Positions 7,400 through 15,408 of a DNA stretch of 32,407 nt are shown piece after piece. The notes under the pieces are model-generated. The model saw nothing but the letters and a program-made list of their open reading frames with translations, did no database searches and was not told the origin of the DNA. The position numbers and the translations under genes are program-made. Each line of letters begins with the position of its first letter. The stretch's first letter is position 1. The DNA lies in the NCBI GenBank assembly GCA_043736155.1, contig JAYTDA010000456.1, positions 1 through 32,407 of the forward strand. Reading direction: 5' to 3'. The DNA comes from JANNRR01 sp043736155 (lineage in GTDB: Bacteria > Pseudomonadota > Alphaproteobacteria > Rhodobacterales > Rhodobacteraceae).

Positions 7400-8133
7400 T
7401 GTTGGTTGCCTTTGTTGGGTGTGCCCTCGGTAGCCGCAACGATCTTGGCTAAAGGGCGCGGAACACCTGAAAAAACACCGTCTATGTGCTCGAACAGGTT
7501 CTTGTCGACGTTCTGCCACAGAGGGTCAAGGATTACGCGTACTCCTTCCCGCCGGGCCAGCTTCGCGGCAGGAATGAAGTCTGCATCACCTGTCACCAAC
7601 ACGATGGTGTCTACCAACCCCTTCAGGCTTAGGCTTGACATATCCACCCCAATTCGCATGTCCACCCCTTTCTGCCGGAGGGCTGGTGAAAAATCGTTAT
7701 CGGATAGGCTGGCCACCTCTTTCGCACCGGAAAGCAAATCTGCCTGCGCCTTTGCCTTCAATATCCATGACCGATCGCTATCCTTCCTGACTTCACCCAA
7801 CCGGACTGCGGTATAGGGCATTCGCCTCAAACGATCGAACAGCTCCAGCCGGAACAGTGCTTCCGGCGACCGTGCGTAGTTCAGAGGCTTGTGCGAAATC
7901 GGATGGACAGCCTGATTCACATAGGGACGCGCATCATAGTAAAAAGCCCGGTAAAGCAGGCCCCATTTGTTCTGCAACAGGCTGATACGGTTGAGATATT
8001 CAAGATGGTTTCCAACCAGCCACCCAATTCGTTGGCTGACCAATTCTGCGTCGTGTCCGTCGATTTCTGGAAAGGCAGTTGGAAAGCGCTTTAGGAAAAA
8101 GCCGCCATCGATCAGTACCGCAACCTTGGCCAC
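7396..8133 (-). CDS. NYN-domain (DUF88/LabA-like) protein, putative ribonuclease
   Basis: The frame is open from 8292, but the NYN domain itself starts at VAKVAVLIDGGFFLKRF, whose GTG (8133) I take as the likely start; ATG 8283 is the alternative. NYN domains are PIN-like nuclease folds, and the conserved acidic residues are visible: Asp in VLIDGGF, Asp in SDNDFSP, GVDMRIGVDM, and VLVTGDADFIPAA followed by REGVRVIL. These would bind the metal for RNA cleavage. The RNA target is unknown. The gene sits between trpF and trpB, overlaps trpB by 4 bases, and looks lower in G+C than its neighbours, which suggests insertion into the trp operon. Confidence 0.75.
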   Translation of the reverse strand: MAKVAVLIDGGFFLKRFPTAFPEIDGHDAELVSQRIGWLVGNHLEYLNRISLLQNKWGLLYRAFYYDARPYVNQAVHPISHKPLNYARSPEALFRLELFDRLRRMPYTAVRLGEVRKDSDRSWILKAKAQADLLSGAKEVASLSDNDFSPALRQKGVDMRIGVDMSSLSLKGLVDTIVLVTGDADFIPAAKLARREGVRVILDPLWQNVDKNLFEHIDGVFSGVPRPLAKIVAATEGTPNKGNQQ

Positions 8134-8217
8134 ATGTGTCACCAAAAATATGCCCCGGGCGTAAGCGTCACCAAGATTACAAGGGTGATCGCTCGTTGCC
8201 TCGGGGCGGATGAGTAC

Positions 8218-8246
8218 CATATGGGCCAAAGTTAAACTGAGTGCAA
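8218..8246 (-). promoter_or_regulatory. Possible promoter before the NYN gene and trpB
   Basis: On the minus strand TTGCAC (8246-8241) and CATATG (8223-8218) are 17 bases apart, near the sigma-70 layout. The position is between trpF and the GTG at 8133, and would give the NYN gene and trpB their own transcript. If the NYN protein instead starts at 8283 this lies inside coding sequence. Confidence 0.3.
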
Positions 8247-8307
8247 CTTTTTTGTCGCCCTTTCGGCGAATTTCCTTGGACATTTTGCCCAAAACCCGTT
8301 GATTCGC

Positions 8308-8949
8308 CTAGCAATACCCCTTCACCGTCGCCATGAACGCCGCGATCTTTCCATAGTCCTTCACCCCCGGTGCGCTTTCGACACCAGAGGACAGGTCCAC
8401 TTGCTGCGCCCCGGTCAGGCGGATCGCTTCGGCGACGTTGCCGGCATGCAGCCCCCCCGCCAGCATCCAGGGCTGCGTCCAGCGGCGGTTGGCCAGCAAC
8501 GCCCAGTCGAACGCCAGCCCGTTGCCGCCGGGCAGGGTGCCCGGGGCGGGTTTGGCGTCAATCAGCAATTGGTCGGCGGCGCCATAGCGGTCGATCTGCG
8601 CCAGATCGGCAGGTACCGCCACGCCGATCGCCTTCATCACCGGCAAACCATAGCGCGTCCGTACCTCGGCCACCCGTTCCGGGGTTTCATGGCCATGCAG
8701 TTGCAGCATATCCAGCGGCACCAGCCGCAAAATCGCATCGAGTGTGACATCATCGGCATCCACAGTCAGCGCCACCTTGGCCACCCCGACCGGAGCTGCA
8801 AGGGCGGCGTCGCGTGCCGCCTCTGGTGTCACGTTGCGCGGCGAGCGGGGGTAGAACACAAAGCCGACATAGGCGGCACCGGCACTGGCTGCGGCCTGAA
8901 CGTCGGCGGCGCTGCGCAGGCCGCAGATTTTCACGCGCACCGGGGCCAT
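8308..8949 (-). CDS. trpF: Phosphoribosylanthranilate isomerase
   Basis: 213 residues from ATG 8949 (a GTG at 8952 would add one). TrpF performs the Amadori rearrangement of N-(5'-phosphoribosyl)anthranilate to CdRP, the third committed step of tryptophan synthesis. The family marks are clear: KICGLR with the catalytic Cys near the N-terminus, YVGFVFYPRSPRNV, DMLQLHGHE, the catalytic Asp in LLIDAKP, and the phosphate-binding MLAGGL plus VDLSSGVE with GVKDYGKI at the C-terminus. It follows the lapA-like gene directly (stop at 8954) and precedes the NYN gene. Confidence 0.96.
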   Translation of the reverse strand: MAPVRVKICGLRSAADVQAAASAGAAYVGFVFYPRSPRNVTPEAARDAALAAPVGVAKVALTVDADDVTLDAILRLVPLDMLQLHGHETPERVAEVRTRYGLPVMKAIGVAVPADLAQIDRYGAADQLLIDAKPAPGTLPGGNGLAFDWALLANRRWTQPWMLAGGLHAGNVAEAIRLTGAQQVDLSSGVESAPGVKDYGKIAAFMATVKGYC

Positions 8950-8953
8950 CACA

Positions 8954-9310
8954 TCACCGCCGACCCGGAGCGGCCTCCAGCAGCGCCAGAACCTCGTCTT
9001 TCGGTTTCTGGTTGCCGCCCAGCCGGGTCACTTCGGCGGACAGTCGGGCGATTTCGCGCCGTGCGGCGGCGGCTTCGGCGCGTTGACCGGCTTCGCGGAA
9101 CCATTCCCAGATCGCACCAATCAGCAGACCTGTGACGATCCCGGCAAAGATCACCAGAAACAGCGGCAGTTCGGCACCGTAGTTCAGCCCGGAAAACACC
9201 GACATGTCTTCTGGCAGCAAATGAACGGCGACGGGGGTGCGGTTGGCCAGAGCCACGGTGACAAGGCCAATGCACAGCACAGCCAGAAAGGCGAAACGGA
9301 TCGTGCGCAT
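8954..9310 (-). CDS. LapA-domain (DUF1049) inner-membrane protein
   Basis: 118 residues with two membrane helices (about 6-23 and 46-68), then a coiled-coil-like charged segment (EAGQRAEAAAARREIARLSAEVTRL). RTPVAVHLLP between the helices and GIVTGLLIGAIWEWFRE match the LapA/YciS domain. In E. coli LapA acts with LapB in lipopolysaccharide assembly control; in alphaproteobacteria the role is less clear. It lies between ihfB and trpF, all on the same strand with short gaps, so it may be co-transcribed with both. Confidence 0.85.
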   Translation of the reverse strand: MRTIRFAFLAVLCIGLVTVALANRTPVAVHLLPEDMSVFSGLNYGAELPLFLVIFAGIVTGLLIGAIWEWFREAGQRAEAAAARREIARLSAEVTRLGGNQKPKDEVLALLEAAPGRR

Positions 9311-9331
9311 GATAAACCTGCTATGGCGACG

Positions 9332-9613
9332 CTACTTCCCGTTTAGCCGGTCGCGCAGCAGCTTGCCAGTCTTGAAGAACGGGACGCTTTTCTGTTCCAC
9401 CTCGACCGCTTCACCGGTGCGGGGGTTGCGGCCGGTGCGGCCATCGCGGTCCTTGACCGAAAAAGCACCAAACCCGCGCAGTTCCACCCGGTCGCCGCGC
9501 GCCATCGCCTCGATGATCTCTTCAAAGATGGTGTTGACGATGCGTTCGACGTCGCGCTGATACAGATGCGGATTGGCGTCGGCGATTTTCTGGATCAGTT
9601 CCGAACGGATCAT
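9332..9613 (-). CDS. ihfB: Integration host factor beta subunit
   Basis: 93 residues from ATG 9613, the normal length. IHF is a heterodimeric DNA-bending protein of the HU family acting in recombination, replication and transcription. The signature region GRNPRTGEAVEVEQKSVPFFKTGKLLRDRLNGK contains the Pro that intercalates DNA at the arm tip, and MIRSELIQKIADANP is the usual beta-chain start. The same frame is open far upstream (to 9847) but lacks family similarity there. It lies downstream of rpsA, from which it is separated by the rpsA terminator; this order is common in alphaproteobacteria. Confidence 0.96.
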   Translation of the reverse strand: MIRSELIQKIADANPHLYQRDVERIVNTIFEEIIEAMARGDRVELRGFGAFSVKDRDGRTGRNPRTGEAVEVEQKSVPFFKTGKLLRDRLNGK

Positions 9614-9843
9614 TATTGTCCCCCCTGCGGCAGCCCCGTGGAATGGCAGCCACGTGATTTGAGGGTCACTATAGGCAGTTTCTGGAAACCAACAAACAGA
9701 AAGCCATTGGAATAGCGGCAAAAAAGCCGTGAACTTGCGGCTTGTGTGCCCCAAAGCGTCGCCCAAGCCGCCAGTGGGCAGTGCCACTACACGCAGGGCG
9801 TGGGGTCGGTCGGGCCGAATCGGCATTTGATTCGTCCCAAAAG

Positions 9844-9874
9844 CCAACGGCCCCGCAGGGTGCGGGGCCGTTGG
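9844..9874 (-). terminator. Rho-independent terminator of rpsA
   Basis: CCAACGGCCCCGCA (9844-9857) pairs perfectly with 9861-9874 across a 3-base loop, a 14-bp G+C-rich stem 18 bases past the rpsA stop. On the minus strand it is followed by CTTTTG. It should isolate rpsA from ihfB. Confidence 0.9.
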
Positions 9875-9891
9875 ATCAGATGTGCAATCGA

Positions 9892-11571
9892 TCAGCTGCG
9901 GTCTTTGAGCGCCGCACCCAGAATGTCGCCCAGTGACGCGCCCGAGTCGGACGAGCCGTATTGTTCAACCGCCTCTTTCTCTTCGGCGATTTCGCGCGCC
10001 TTGATCGACAGCCCCAGCTTGCGGGTCTTGGCATCGACGTTGGTGACGCGGGCATCGACCTTGTCGCCGACGCCAAACCGCTCCGGCCGCTGTTCGGCAC
10101 GGTCACGGCTCAGGTCGGAGCGGCGGATGAACGACTTCATGCCGTTGTAATCCACTTCGATGCCGCCTTCTTCGATCGCCGTCACGTTGACGGTGATCAC
10201 CGAACCGCGCTTGACCCCATCAACCGCGTCAGAGAAGGTGTCGCCTTCCAGCGCCTTGACCGACAGCGAGATGCGTTCCTTTTCCACATCAACCTCGGTC
10301 ACCATGGCTTTCACCATGTCGCCCTTGCGGTAATCGGCAATGGCTTCTTCGCCGCGCTGATCCCACGACAGGTCGGACAGATGCACCATGCCGTCGATGT
10401 CATTGTCCAGACCGACAAACAGGCCGAATTCGGTGATGTTCTTGACTTCACCTTCGATCTGGCTGTTGACCGGATGGGTTTCGGCAAACACTTCCCACGG
10501 GTTGCGTTGGGTTTGCTTCAGCCCCAGCGACACCCGACGTTTGGAACTATCGATCTCCAGCACCATCACATCCACTTCCTGCGAGGTGGAAACGATCTTG
10601 CCGGGATGCACGTTCTTTTTGGTCCAGGACATTTCGGACACATGGACCAGACCTTCAACCCCGGCTTCCAGCTCGACAAAGGCGCCGTAGTCGGTGATGT
10701 TGGTGACACGGCCCTTGTGCATGGTGCCCAGCGCAAACTTGGTTTCCACCGTGTTCCACGGGTCATCCAGCAGCTGCTTCATGCCCAGGCTGATCCGGTG
10801 GGTTTCCTTGTTGATCTTGATCACCTGAACCTTCAGGGTTTCACCGATCGACAGGATCTCGGACGGATGGTTGACCCGGCGCCAGGCCATGTCGGTCACA
10901 TGCAACAGACCATCAACGCCGCCGAGGTCAACGAAGGCCCCGTATTCGGTGATGTTCTTGACCACGCCGTCGACAATCTCGCCTTCGGCCAGTTTGCCGA
11001 TCACTTCTGCGCGCTGTTCGGCACGTGATTCTTCCAGAATGGCGCGGCGCGACACCACGATGTTGCCGCGGCGACGGTCCATTTTCAGAATCTGGAACGG
11101 CTGTTTCAGCCCCATCAGCGGGCCGGCGTCACGCACCGGGCGCACATCGACCTGGCTGCCGGGAAGGAAGGCGACAGCGCCGCCGAGATCGACGGTAAAG
11201 CCGCCCTTGACCCGGCCAAAGATCGCGCCATCGACACGCTCTTCTTTTTCATAGGCTTTTTCCAGCCGGTCCCACGCCTCTTCGCGGCGGGCTTTTTCGC
11301 GGCTGATCGAGGCTTCGCCACGGGCGTTCTCCACCCGGTCAAGGAACACCTCGACCTCGTCGCCAACCTTGATTTCCGACGTTTCGCCGGGATTAGCGAA
11401 TTCTTTCAGATCGATGCGGCCTTCCATCTTGTAGCCGACATCGATGATGGCCTGACCCGCCTCGATGGCGATAACGCGGCCTTTGACGACGGAACCCTCT
11501 TCCGGCGTGTCAATTTCAAAGCTTTCCTTCAACAGGGCTTCGAATTCTTCCATGGTGGTTTTAGCGCACAT
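9892..11571 (-). CDS. rpsA: 30S ribosomal protein S1
   Basis: 559 residues from ATG 11571 (MCAKTTMEEFEALL), normal for alphaproteobacterial S1. S1 binds mRNA leader regions and brings them to the 30S subunit. Six S1/OB-fold repeats run through the protein: starts near GSVVKGRVIAIE, ERVDGAIFGRVKGG, GEIVDGVVKNITEYGAFVDLGG, MHKGRVTNITDYGAFVELE, SQIEGEVKNITEFGLFVGLD and KRGSVITVNVTAIE. The middle repeats carry the best GAFVxL...GLxHxSxxSW signatures (LLHVTDMAW, LVHVSEMSW, MVHLSDLSW). The end (SSDSGASLGDILGAALKDRS) is typical of the order Rhodobacterales. It ends in a strong terminator. Confidence 0.98.
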   Translation of the reverse strand: MCAKTTMEEFEALLKESFEIDTPEEGSVVKGRVIAIEAGQAIIDVGYKMEGRIDLKEFANPGETSEIKVGDEVEVFLDRVENARGEASISREKARREEAWDRLEKAYEKEERVDGAIFGRVKGGFTVDLGGAVAFLPGSQVDVRPVRDAGPLMGLKQPFQILKMDRRRGNIVVSRRAILEESRAEQRAEVIGKLAEGEIVDGVVKNITEYGAFVDLGGVDGLLHVTDMAWRRVNHPSEILSIGETLKVQVIKINKETHRISLGMKQLLDDPWNTVETKFALGTMHKGRVTNITDYGAFVELEAGVEGLVHVSEMSWTKKNVHPGKIVSTSQEVDVMVLEIDSSKRRVSLGLKQTQRNPWEVFAETHPVNSQIEGEVKNITEFGLFVGLDNDIDGMVHLSDLSWDQRGEEAIADYRKGDMVKAMVTEVDVEKERISLSVKALEGDTFSDAVDGVKRGSVITVNVTAIEEGGIEVDYNGMKSFIRRSDLSRDRAEQRPERFGVGDKVDARVTNVDAKTRKLGLSIKAREIAEEKEAVEQYGSSDSGASLGDILGAALKDRS

Positions 11572-11800
11572 GCAGTTCAGTTCCTTTACTTTGGTTTTCT
11601 GGCCATGCGGTTGGCTCCGCCGGTCTTGAATGGGTCTGAAGCCAGAAACCGCGAATGCCCCGGAAACCCGGGAAAACGCGACTCCTGTCTTTGGATGGGC
11701 GGGCTATAGCGGGATCAAGGGCGCTAGGCAAGCCAAAGTGCCCGGAACGGCAGGGCACCGCACCGGGAACCCGTCTGGCAATCAGGGCAGGGCAAGATAT

Positions 11801-12823
11801 TCAGGGCTGCGTGATATCAACCCACACCAGCCGGTGGCGCGATGCCACTGCCGCCACCGCTGCCCCCGGTGCGCCGGATGCGGGCCAATGGATGCCTGAC
11901 GCCGCCACTTTGATCCCGGCGGCAGGCAGCACATAATCCACCCGCAAATTGCCGGGGCCGGGTTTCACCGGATCATCCGGTTCCGGAAAATCGGCGGTAT
12001 CGGCACCGCCAAAGCCAAGGGGGGTGAGGTCTTGCAGGCGCGGGTCAGACAACAGCGCCCTGATCGCGCCGCGCCGCCCGCTGCCCTTGTCGGGATCAAG
12101 GTTGGCGATGCCAAGGATCACGAAATCGGTTGGGGGCTGCCACGGCAGTTTGCCATCCAGATAGGCGCGCCAAAAGCCGATTTCATCGGCGTTGCGCAGC
12201 CCGTTGCGGTCTTCCGGCCCATCAAACACCGGGGTGGTGGCGGCAAAGGCCAGCAGATGCACGGTGCCGCCGGGGGTGACAACCGGGACATCCCAATGGC
12301 CGGTTGACGACAGGCGCTGGATCGCCTCGGCGTCGCCTGTCATCCCATCGGGCAATCCGGCCCCCGGCAGATCGCGCCACAGCATCGCCGAAAAATCCTG
12401 TGCTGCCCCGGCGTCGATCGGATAGCGCGACAGCACAGCCATGCCCCCGGCACCGGAAAACCGCCCCCAGCCCTGGGCATCGCCGGGGCCGCCCAATTCG
12501 CCGTCGCCATCGAGATCAAGCCCTGTCGCCACCCCGGTATTGGGCCGCAAGGCAAACCGATGCGGATAAGACAGCCCGATGGCGGCGATGCCATCGGCAA
12601 AGGCGGTCAGGGCCACCAGATCGGCATCATGGTCAAAGCCGGTGATCAGCAGAATGTCGGGATGGGTGGCGGCAATCACCTGCTGCACCGCCAGCACCTG
12701 CGGGTCATTCTTCAGGATCGCGGCATACATCAGCCCCGGGCCACGCCGCGACAGTTCGACATCATAGGTGGCAACCCGCAGCGTTTCGGCGCCTGCCCAA
12801 CCGGGCAGCAGCGCCAAAACCAA
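11801..12823 (-). CDS. Exported endonuclease/exonuclease/phosphatase (EEP) family protein
   Basis: The upstream gene's stop is at 12832. I place the start at the TTG at 12823, which gives a signal peptide (VLALLPGWAGA) and about 340 residues; the frame itself is open to 12964, so the start is uncertain. The mature start ETLRVATYDVELSRRGPG fits the EEP superfamily (metal-dependent phosphodiesterases/DNase I fold). Other blocks agree: VIAATHPDILLITGFDHDAD, GGMAVLSRYPID, VHLLAFAATTPVFDGPEDRN, FVILGIANLDPDKGSG and LRVDYVLPAAGI. DLDGDGELGGPGD is an EF-hand-like insertion. The catalytic His of the usual final SDH motif appears replaced or displaced (SGIHWP), and the Asn of the 'GDFN' motif reads 'GIAN', so catalysis is not certain. 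Confidence 0.65.
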   Translation of the reverse strand: MVLALLPGWAGAETLRVATYDVELSRRGPGLMYAAILKNDPQVLAVQQVIAATHPDILLITGFDHDADLVALTAFADGIAAIGLSYPHRFALRPNTGVATGLDLDGDGELGGPGDAQGWGRFSGAGGMAVLSRYPIDAGAAQDFSAMLWRDLPGAGLPDGMTGDAEAIQRLSSTGHWDVPVVTPGGTVHLLAFAATTPVFDGPEDRNGLRNADEIGFWRAYLDGKLPWQPPTDFVILGIANLDPDKGSGRRGAIRALLSDPRLQDLTPLGFGGADTADFPEPDDPVKPGPGNLRVDYVLPAAGIKVAASGIHWPASGAPGAAVAAVASRHRLVWVDITQP

Positions 12824-12831
12824 CGCCCGTA

Positions 12832-13662
12832 TCAGGCTGGCTGCAACGCCCCGCCAGCGCTGCGCTCGCGGCGCTTGTCGCGGATCATCTGGGCAATCCG
12901 CCCCATGGCAATGCCGCGCATGAACAGACTGGCTGGCAGAAAGGCCCATGCCGCAATGGTCCATATCAGGGTCAGCGGGCTATCCAGCGTGACCGGGTCA
13001 AAGGTGGTAGAAGCCAGCTTTACCACAGCAGGGATCAGGAAGGGCAGCAGAAAACCAAGCGCGATGTTGAACCGGGCATCGCGGTCCAGCCGTTCCACCA
13101 CATCCCCGCCCGCAGAGGGATCAAACGTCGGCAGATTGACCCAGACGTTGAAGGCCTGTGCCCGCGACGGCCAGCCGAAAATCCGCAGCATGATGGCAAA
13201 GATCGCCAGTGACAGCAGCGAGATCAGATAGCTCATCCCCGCCACGGTCCGCACCAGCGCCACATGATCCTGTGTGGTGTCGGTGGGCAGCATCAGGGTG
13301 ACCAGCCGCACCGGGCTATAGGGGAAATCCATCGCCTGCCCGATCAGCGCACCGACAGCCGCCACCAGTTCGGTGGCAAGGGTCGGCTGATCGGCACCAC
13401 GGCAGATCACCGCCAGCAGAAACACCGTGAAGAACAGCGACAGAAACCGAATGCGGTTGAACGGCGGGGCAAAGCGAAACTCGACCAACCCCGGATAGTC
13501 CGAGGCATATTCGAAAAAGGTCAGTGCCCCGGCAAACAGGCCAACCAGCGCCACGACCTGAGCGGCATCCTTGGTCACGCCGGGCAGCAGCAACGACGGT
13601 GTTGCCAACAGCACAACGATCAGAAGTGCGCGCACAGCGGCACCCGAAGCTTGTGAAAACAC
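12832..13662 (-). CDS. Multi-pass membrane protein of unknown function
   Basis: I do not recognise the family. From GTG 13662 (AGGG-type ribosome site about 10 bases upstream) it gives 276 residues; a longer frame to TTG 13761 lacks membrane character and is less likely. Hydrophobic segments are evident near ALLIVVLLATPSLLLPG, VVALVGLFAGALTFFEYA, LSLFFTVFLLAVICRG, LISLLSLAIFAIMLRIFG, IALGFLLPFLIPAVV and LTLIWTIAAWAFLP, so about six helices. A charged tail (RDKRRERSAGG) follows. It reads into the EEP-family gene with almost no gap, so the two are probably one operon. Confidence 0.55.
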   Translation of the reverse strand: MFSQASGAAVRALLIVVLLATPSLLLPGVTKDAAQVVALVGLFAGALTFFEYASDYPGLVEFRFAPPFNRIRFLSLFFTVFLLAVICRGADQPTLATELVAAVGALIGQAMDFPYSPVRLVTLMLPTDTTQDHVALVRTVAGMSYLISLLSLAIFAIMLRIFGWPSRAQAFNVWVNLPTFDPSAGGDVVERLDRDARFNIALGFLLPFLIPAVVKLASTTFDPVTLDSPLTLIWTIAAWAFLPASLFMRGIAMGRIAQMIRDKRRERSAGGALQPA

Positions 13663-13869
13663 TGCCCTAACACCCTCGAATTGGTCAGCCCCGGTACTCT
13701 GCCGAGACTTTGTCCCAAGTTTTTTCCGCTCATTGTGGCGGATTGCCTCAAACTTGCCCAATTCTTGCCTTCTTTCCCCGGTCGGAGCAACTGTTGGGAC
13801 AGGTTAACGAAAGGTTAAGGGCGATTTCGTGGTGAAACTGTCGCTGCTTTGCATCAATTTCAAAGCAAA

Positions 13870-13897
13870 ATGGGGCAGCCGGGCGGGGCTACCCCAT
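13870..13897 (-). terminator. Probable terminator of leuD
   Basis: ATGGGGCAGCC (13870-13880) pairs with GGCTACCCCAT (13887-13897) with one mismatch, 20 bases past the leuD stop, and TTTTGC follows on the minus strand. Confidence 0.65.
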
Positions 13898-13917
13898 ATC
13901 TTGTGGCACAACACTTC

Positions 13918-14523
13918 TCAGACCCAAGGGCGCAGGGTTGCCGCTCTGGATTCATACGCGTCAATGCTGGTCTTTTTCTCCAGCGTCAGCCCGATGTCGT
14001 CGAGGCCGTTCAGCAGACACTGCTTCTTGAACGCATCCACTTCGAACCGGAACGGGCGACCGTCTGAACTGGTGACGGTCTGCGCCGCCAGATCGATGGT
14101 GATCCGGGCGTTTTCACCGCGCCGCGCCTCTTCCATCAGCTCATCGACCTGATCCTGCGGCAGGGTGATCGGCAGAATGCCGTTCTTGAAACAATTGCCA
14201 TAGAAGATGTCGGCAAAGCTGGGGGCAATCACGCAGCGGATGCCGAAATCCAGCAAGGCCCAGGGCGCATGTTCGCGCGAGGAACCACAGCCGAAATTTT
14301 CTCCCGCCACCAGAATCTCGGCTTGGCGGTAGGCGGGCTGGTTCAGCACGAAACCGGGGATTTCCGCCCCACCTTCGGTATAGCGCATCTCGTCAAACAG
14401 GTTTTTGCCAAGGCCGGTGCGGGCAATGGTTTTCAGGAACTGTTTCGGGATGATCATGTCGGTATCGATATTGATCAGCGGCAGCGGCGCTGCCACGCCG
14501 GTCAGAGTGGTAAAGGCGTCCAT
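13918..14523 (-). CDS. leuD: 3-isopropylmalate dehydratase small subunit
   Basis: 201 residues, the usual length. With LeuC it isomerises 2-isopropylmalate to 3-isopropylmalate in leucine synthesis. The swivel-domain features are intact: PLPLINIDTDMIIPKQFLK near the N-terminus, the substrate-binding GENFGCGSSREHAPWAL, and IAPSFADIFYGNCFKNGILP. AAGGAGG stands six bases before the ATG. The partner leuC lies 2 kb upstream on the same strand, but two other genes (hupE-like and DUF4198) intervene, so leuD probably has its own promoter or is read with the DUF4198 gene 78 bases upstream. Confidence 0.97.
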   Translation of the reverse strand: MDAFTTLTGVAAPLPLINIDTDMIIPKQFLKTIARTGLGKNLFDEMRYTEGGAEIPGFVLNQPAYRQAEILVAGENFGCGSSREHAPWALLDFGIRCVIAPSFADIFYGNCFKNGILPITLPQDQVDELMEEARRGENARITIDLAAQTVTSSDGRPFRFEVDAFKKQCLLNGLDDIGLTLEKKTSIDAYESRAATLRPWV

Positions 14524-14601
14524 CTTGATCCTCCTTTTGGCGCTGTCCTACCGCAGCTTTGCCGGCAGGGCAACATCGGGCGGCGCCGGGCCGCTGCGGG
14601 T

Positions 14602-15408
14602 TCAGCCGGGAACGCGGAACGTCAGCGACGCCCAGGCAGAGAACCAGACCGGGCCGTTGTTTGGATTGGAGTTGGGCAAACGTTCAAGAATCACGTTATC
14701 CGCCAGATATTCATGCCCCGGTTTGACCTGCACGACGGCAATTCCGTTGCCATCGGTGGTGTATTTTACGGAAGATACCGCACCACCCGGCGCTGTTTCA
14801 AACATTTCCAGCTGCACTCCGGCGCGCGGCTTGCCCTTCTGCAGGACTTGCAGCGGCATCCCGCCCCCCAGATCATCGGTATAGGGATTGGCCAGGGCCA
14901 CGATTTCAACATACAGCCCCAGCGGCCGATCCGCCCCGGTGCCACTTCCCACCCCGACCAGCGACTTTACAAAGCGGCGGTAGGATTCGGAGAATCCGGT
15001 CTCGGGCAGGCCACGGGCGAAGTGTGCCTCCGGCATCCCGGCAAAGGCCTTGTGCGTCACGAATTTCAGAAAGGTTTCCCACTTGTCGTAATTTACCAGC
15101 GATATCTCGCTTTCATAAACCACAATGGCCAGGCCGTCGCCGCCGGCCGGAATGTCCATCGCAGGATTATCGCCCGCCCGCCCCTTGACCTGCCGCGCAC
15201 CGCCAGGTTCCAGAATTTCGAAGCGCTCGAACAGCTCCGGCAGATACAGCATCGAGTCCCCCTTCATCCCTGACCCGACCAGCAGGCGACCCACGATCTT
15301 TTCCCCCGGTTCCACCTGATAGTCGTTCAGCGAAATCCAAAACTCGTGGCTTCGCGCCGGAAATGCATTAAGGCACAGCACAGCAATCAGTGTGATGAGG
15401 AATTTCAT
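14602..15408 (-). CDS. DUF4198-type periplasmic protein, linked to Ni/Co uptake
   Basis: 268 residues from ATG 15408, with AAGGAG just upstream. A signal peptide (MKFLITLIAVLCLNAFPARS) leads to HEFWISLNDYQVEPGEKI, the hallmark His-containing N-terminus of DUF4198 proteins, whose mature N-terminal His can bind Ni or Co. GVQLEMFETAPGGAVSSVKYTTDGNGIAVVQVKPGHEYLADNVIL is the Ig-like C-terminal domain. Related proteins act with nickel or cobalt transporters (family knowledge). It is divergent from the HupE/UreJ-type gene, and the two ATGs overlap as CATG, so they are likely a functional pair. The metal cannot be told from sequence. Confidence 0.75.
   Translation of the reverse strand: MKFLITLIAVLCLNAFPARSHEFWISLNDYQVEPGEKIVGRLLVGSGMKGDSMLYLPELFERFEILEPGGARQVKGRAGDNPAMDIPAGGDGLAIVVYESEISLVNYDKWETFLKFVTHKAFAGMPEAHFARGLPETGFSESYRRFVKSLVGVGSGTGADRPLGLYVEIVALANPYTDDLGGGMPLQVLQKGKPRAGVQLEMFETAPGGAVSSVKYTTDGNGIAVVQVKPGHEYLADNVILERLPNSNPNNGPVWFSAWASLTFRVPG

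Noticed and set aside
6263..7816. Plus-strand open frame of 517 codons
   Set aside because: Antisense of trpB and the NYN gene; no family features.
9844..9874. rpsA terminator resembles the MITE ends (CCAACGGCCC)
   Set aside because: The similarity covers about ten bases only, the loop is 3 bases and there is no 175-bp body, so it is an ordinary terminator.
9961..11028. Plus-strand open frame of 355 codons
   Set aside because: Antisense of rpsA, which is certain.
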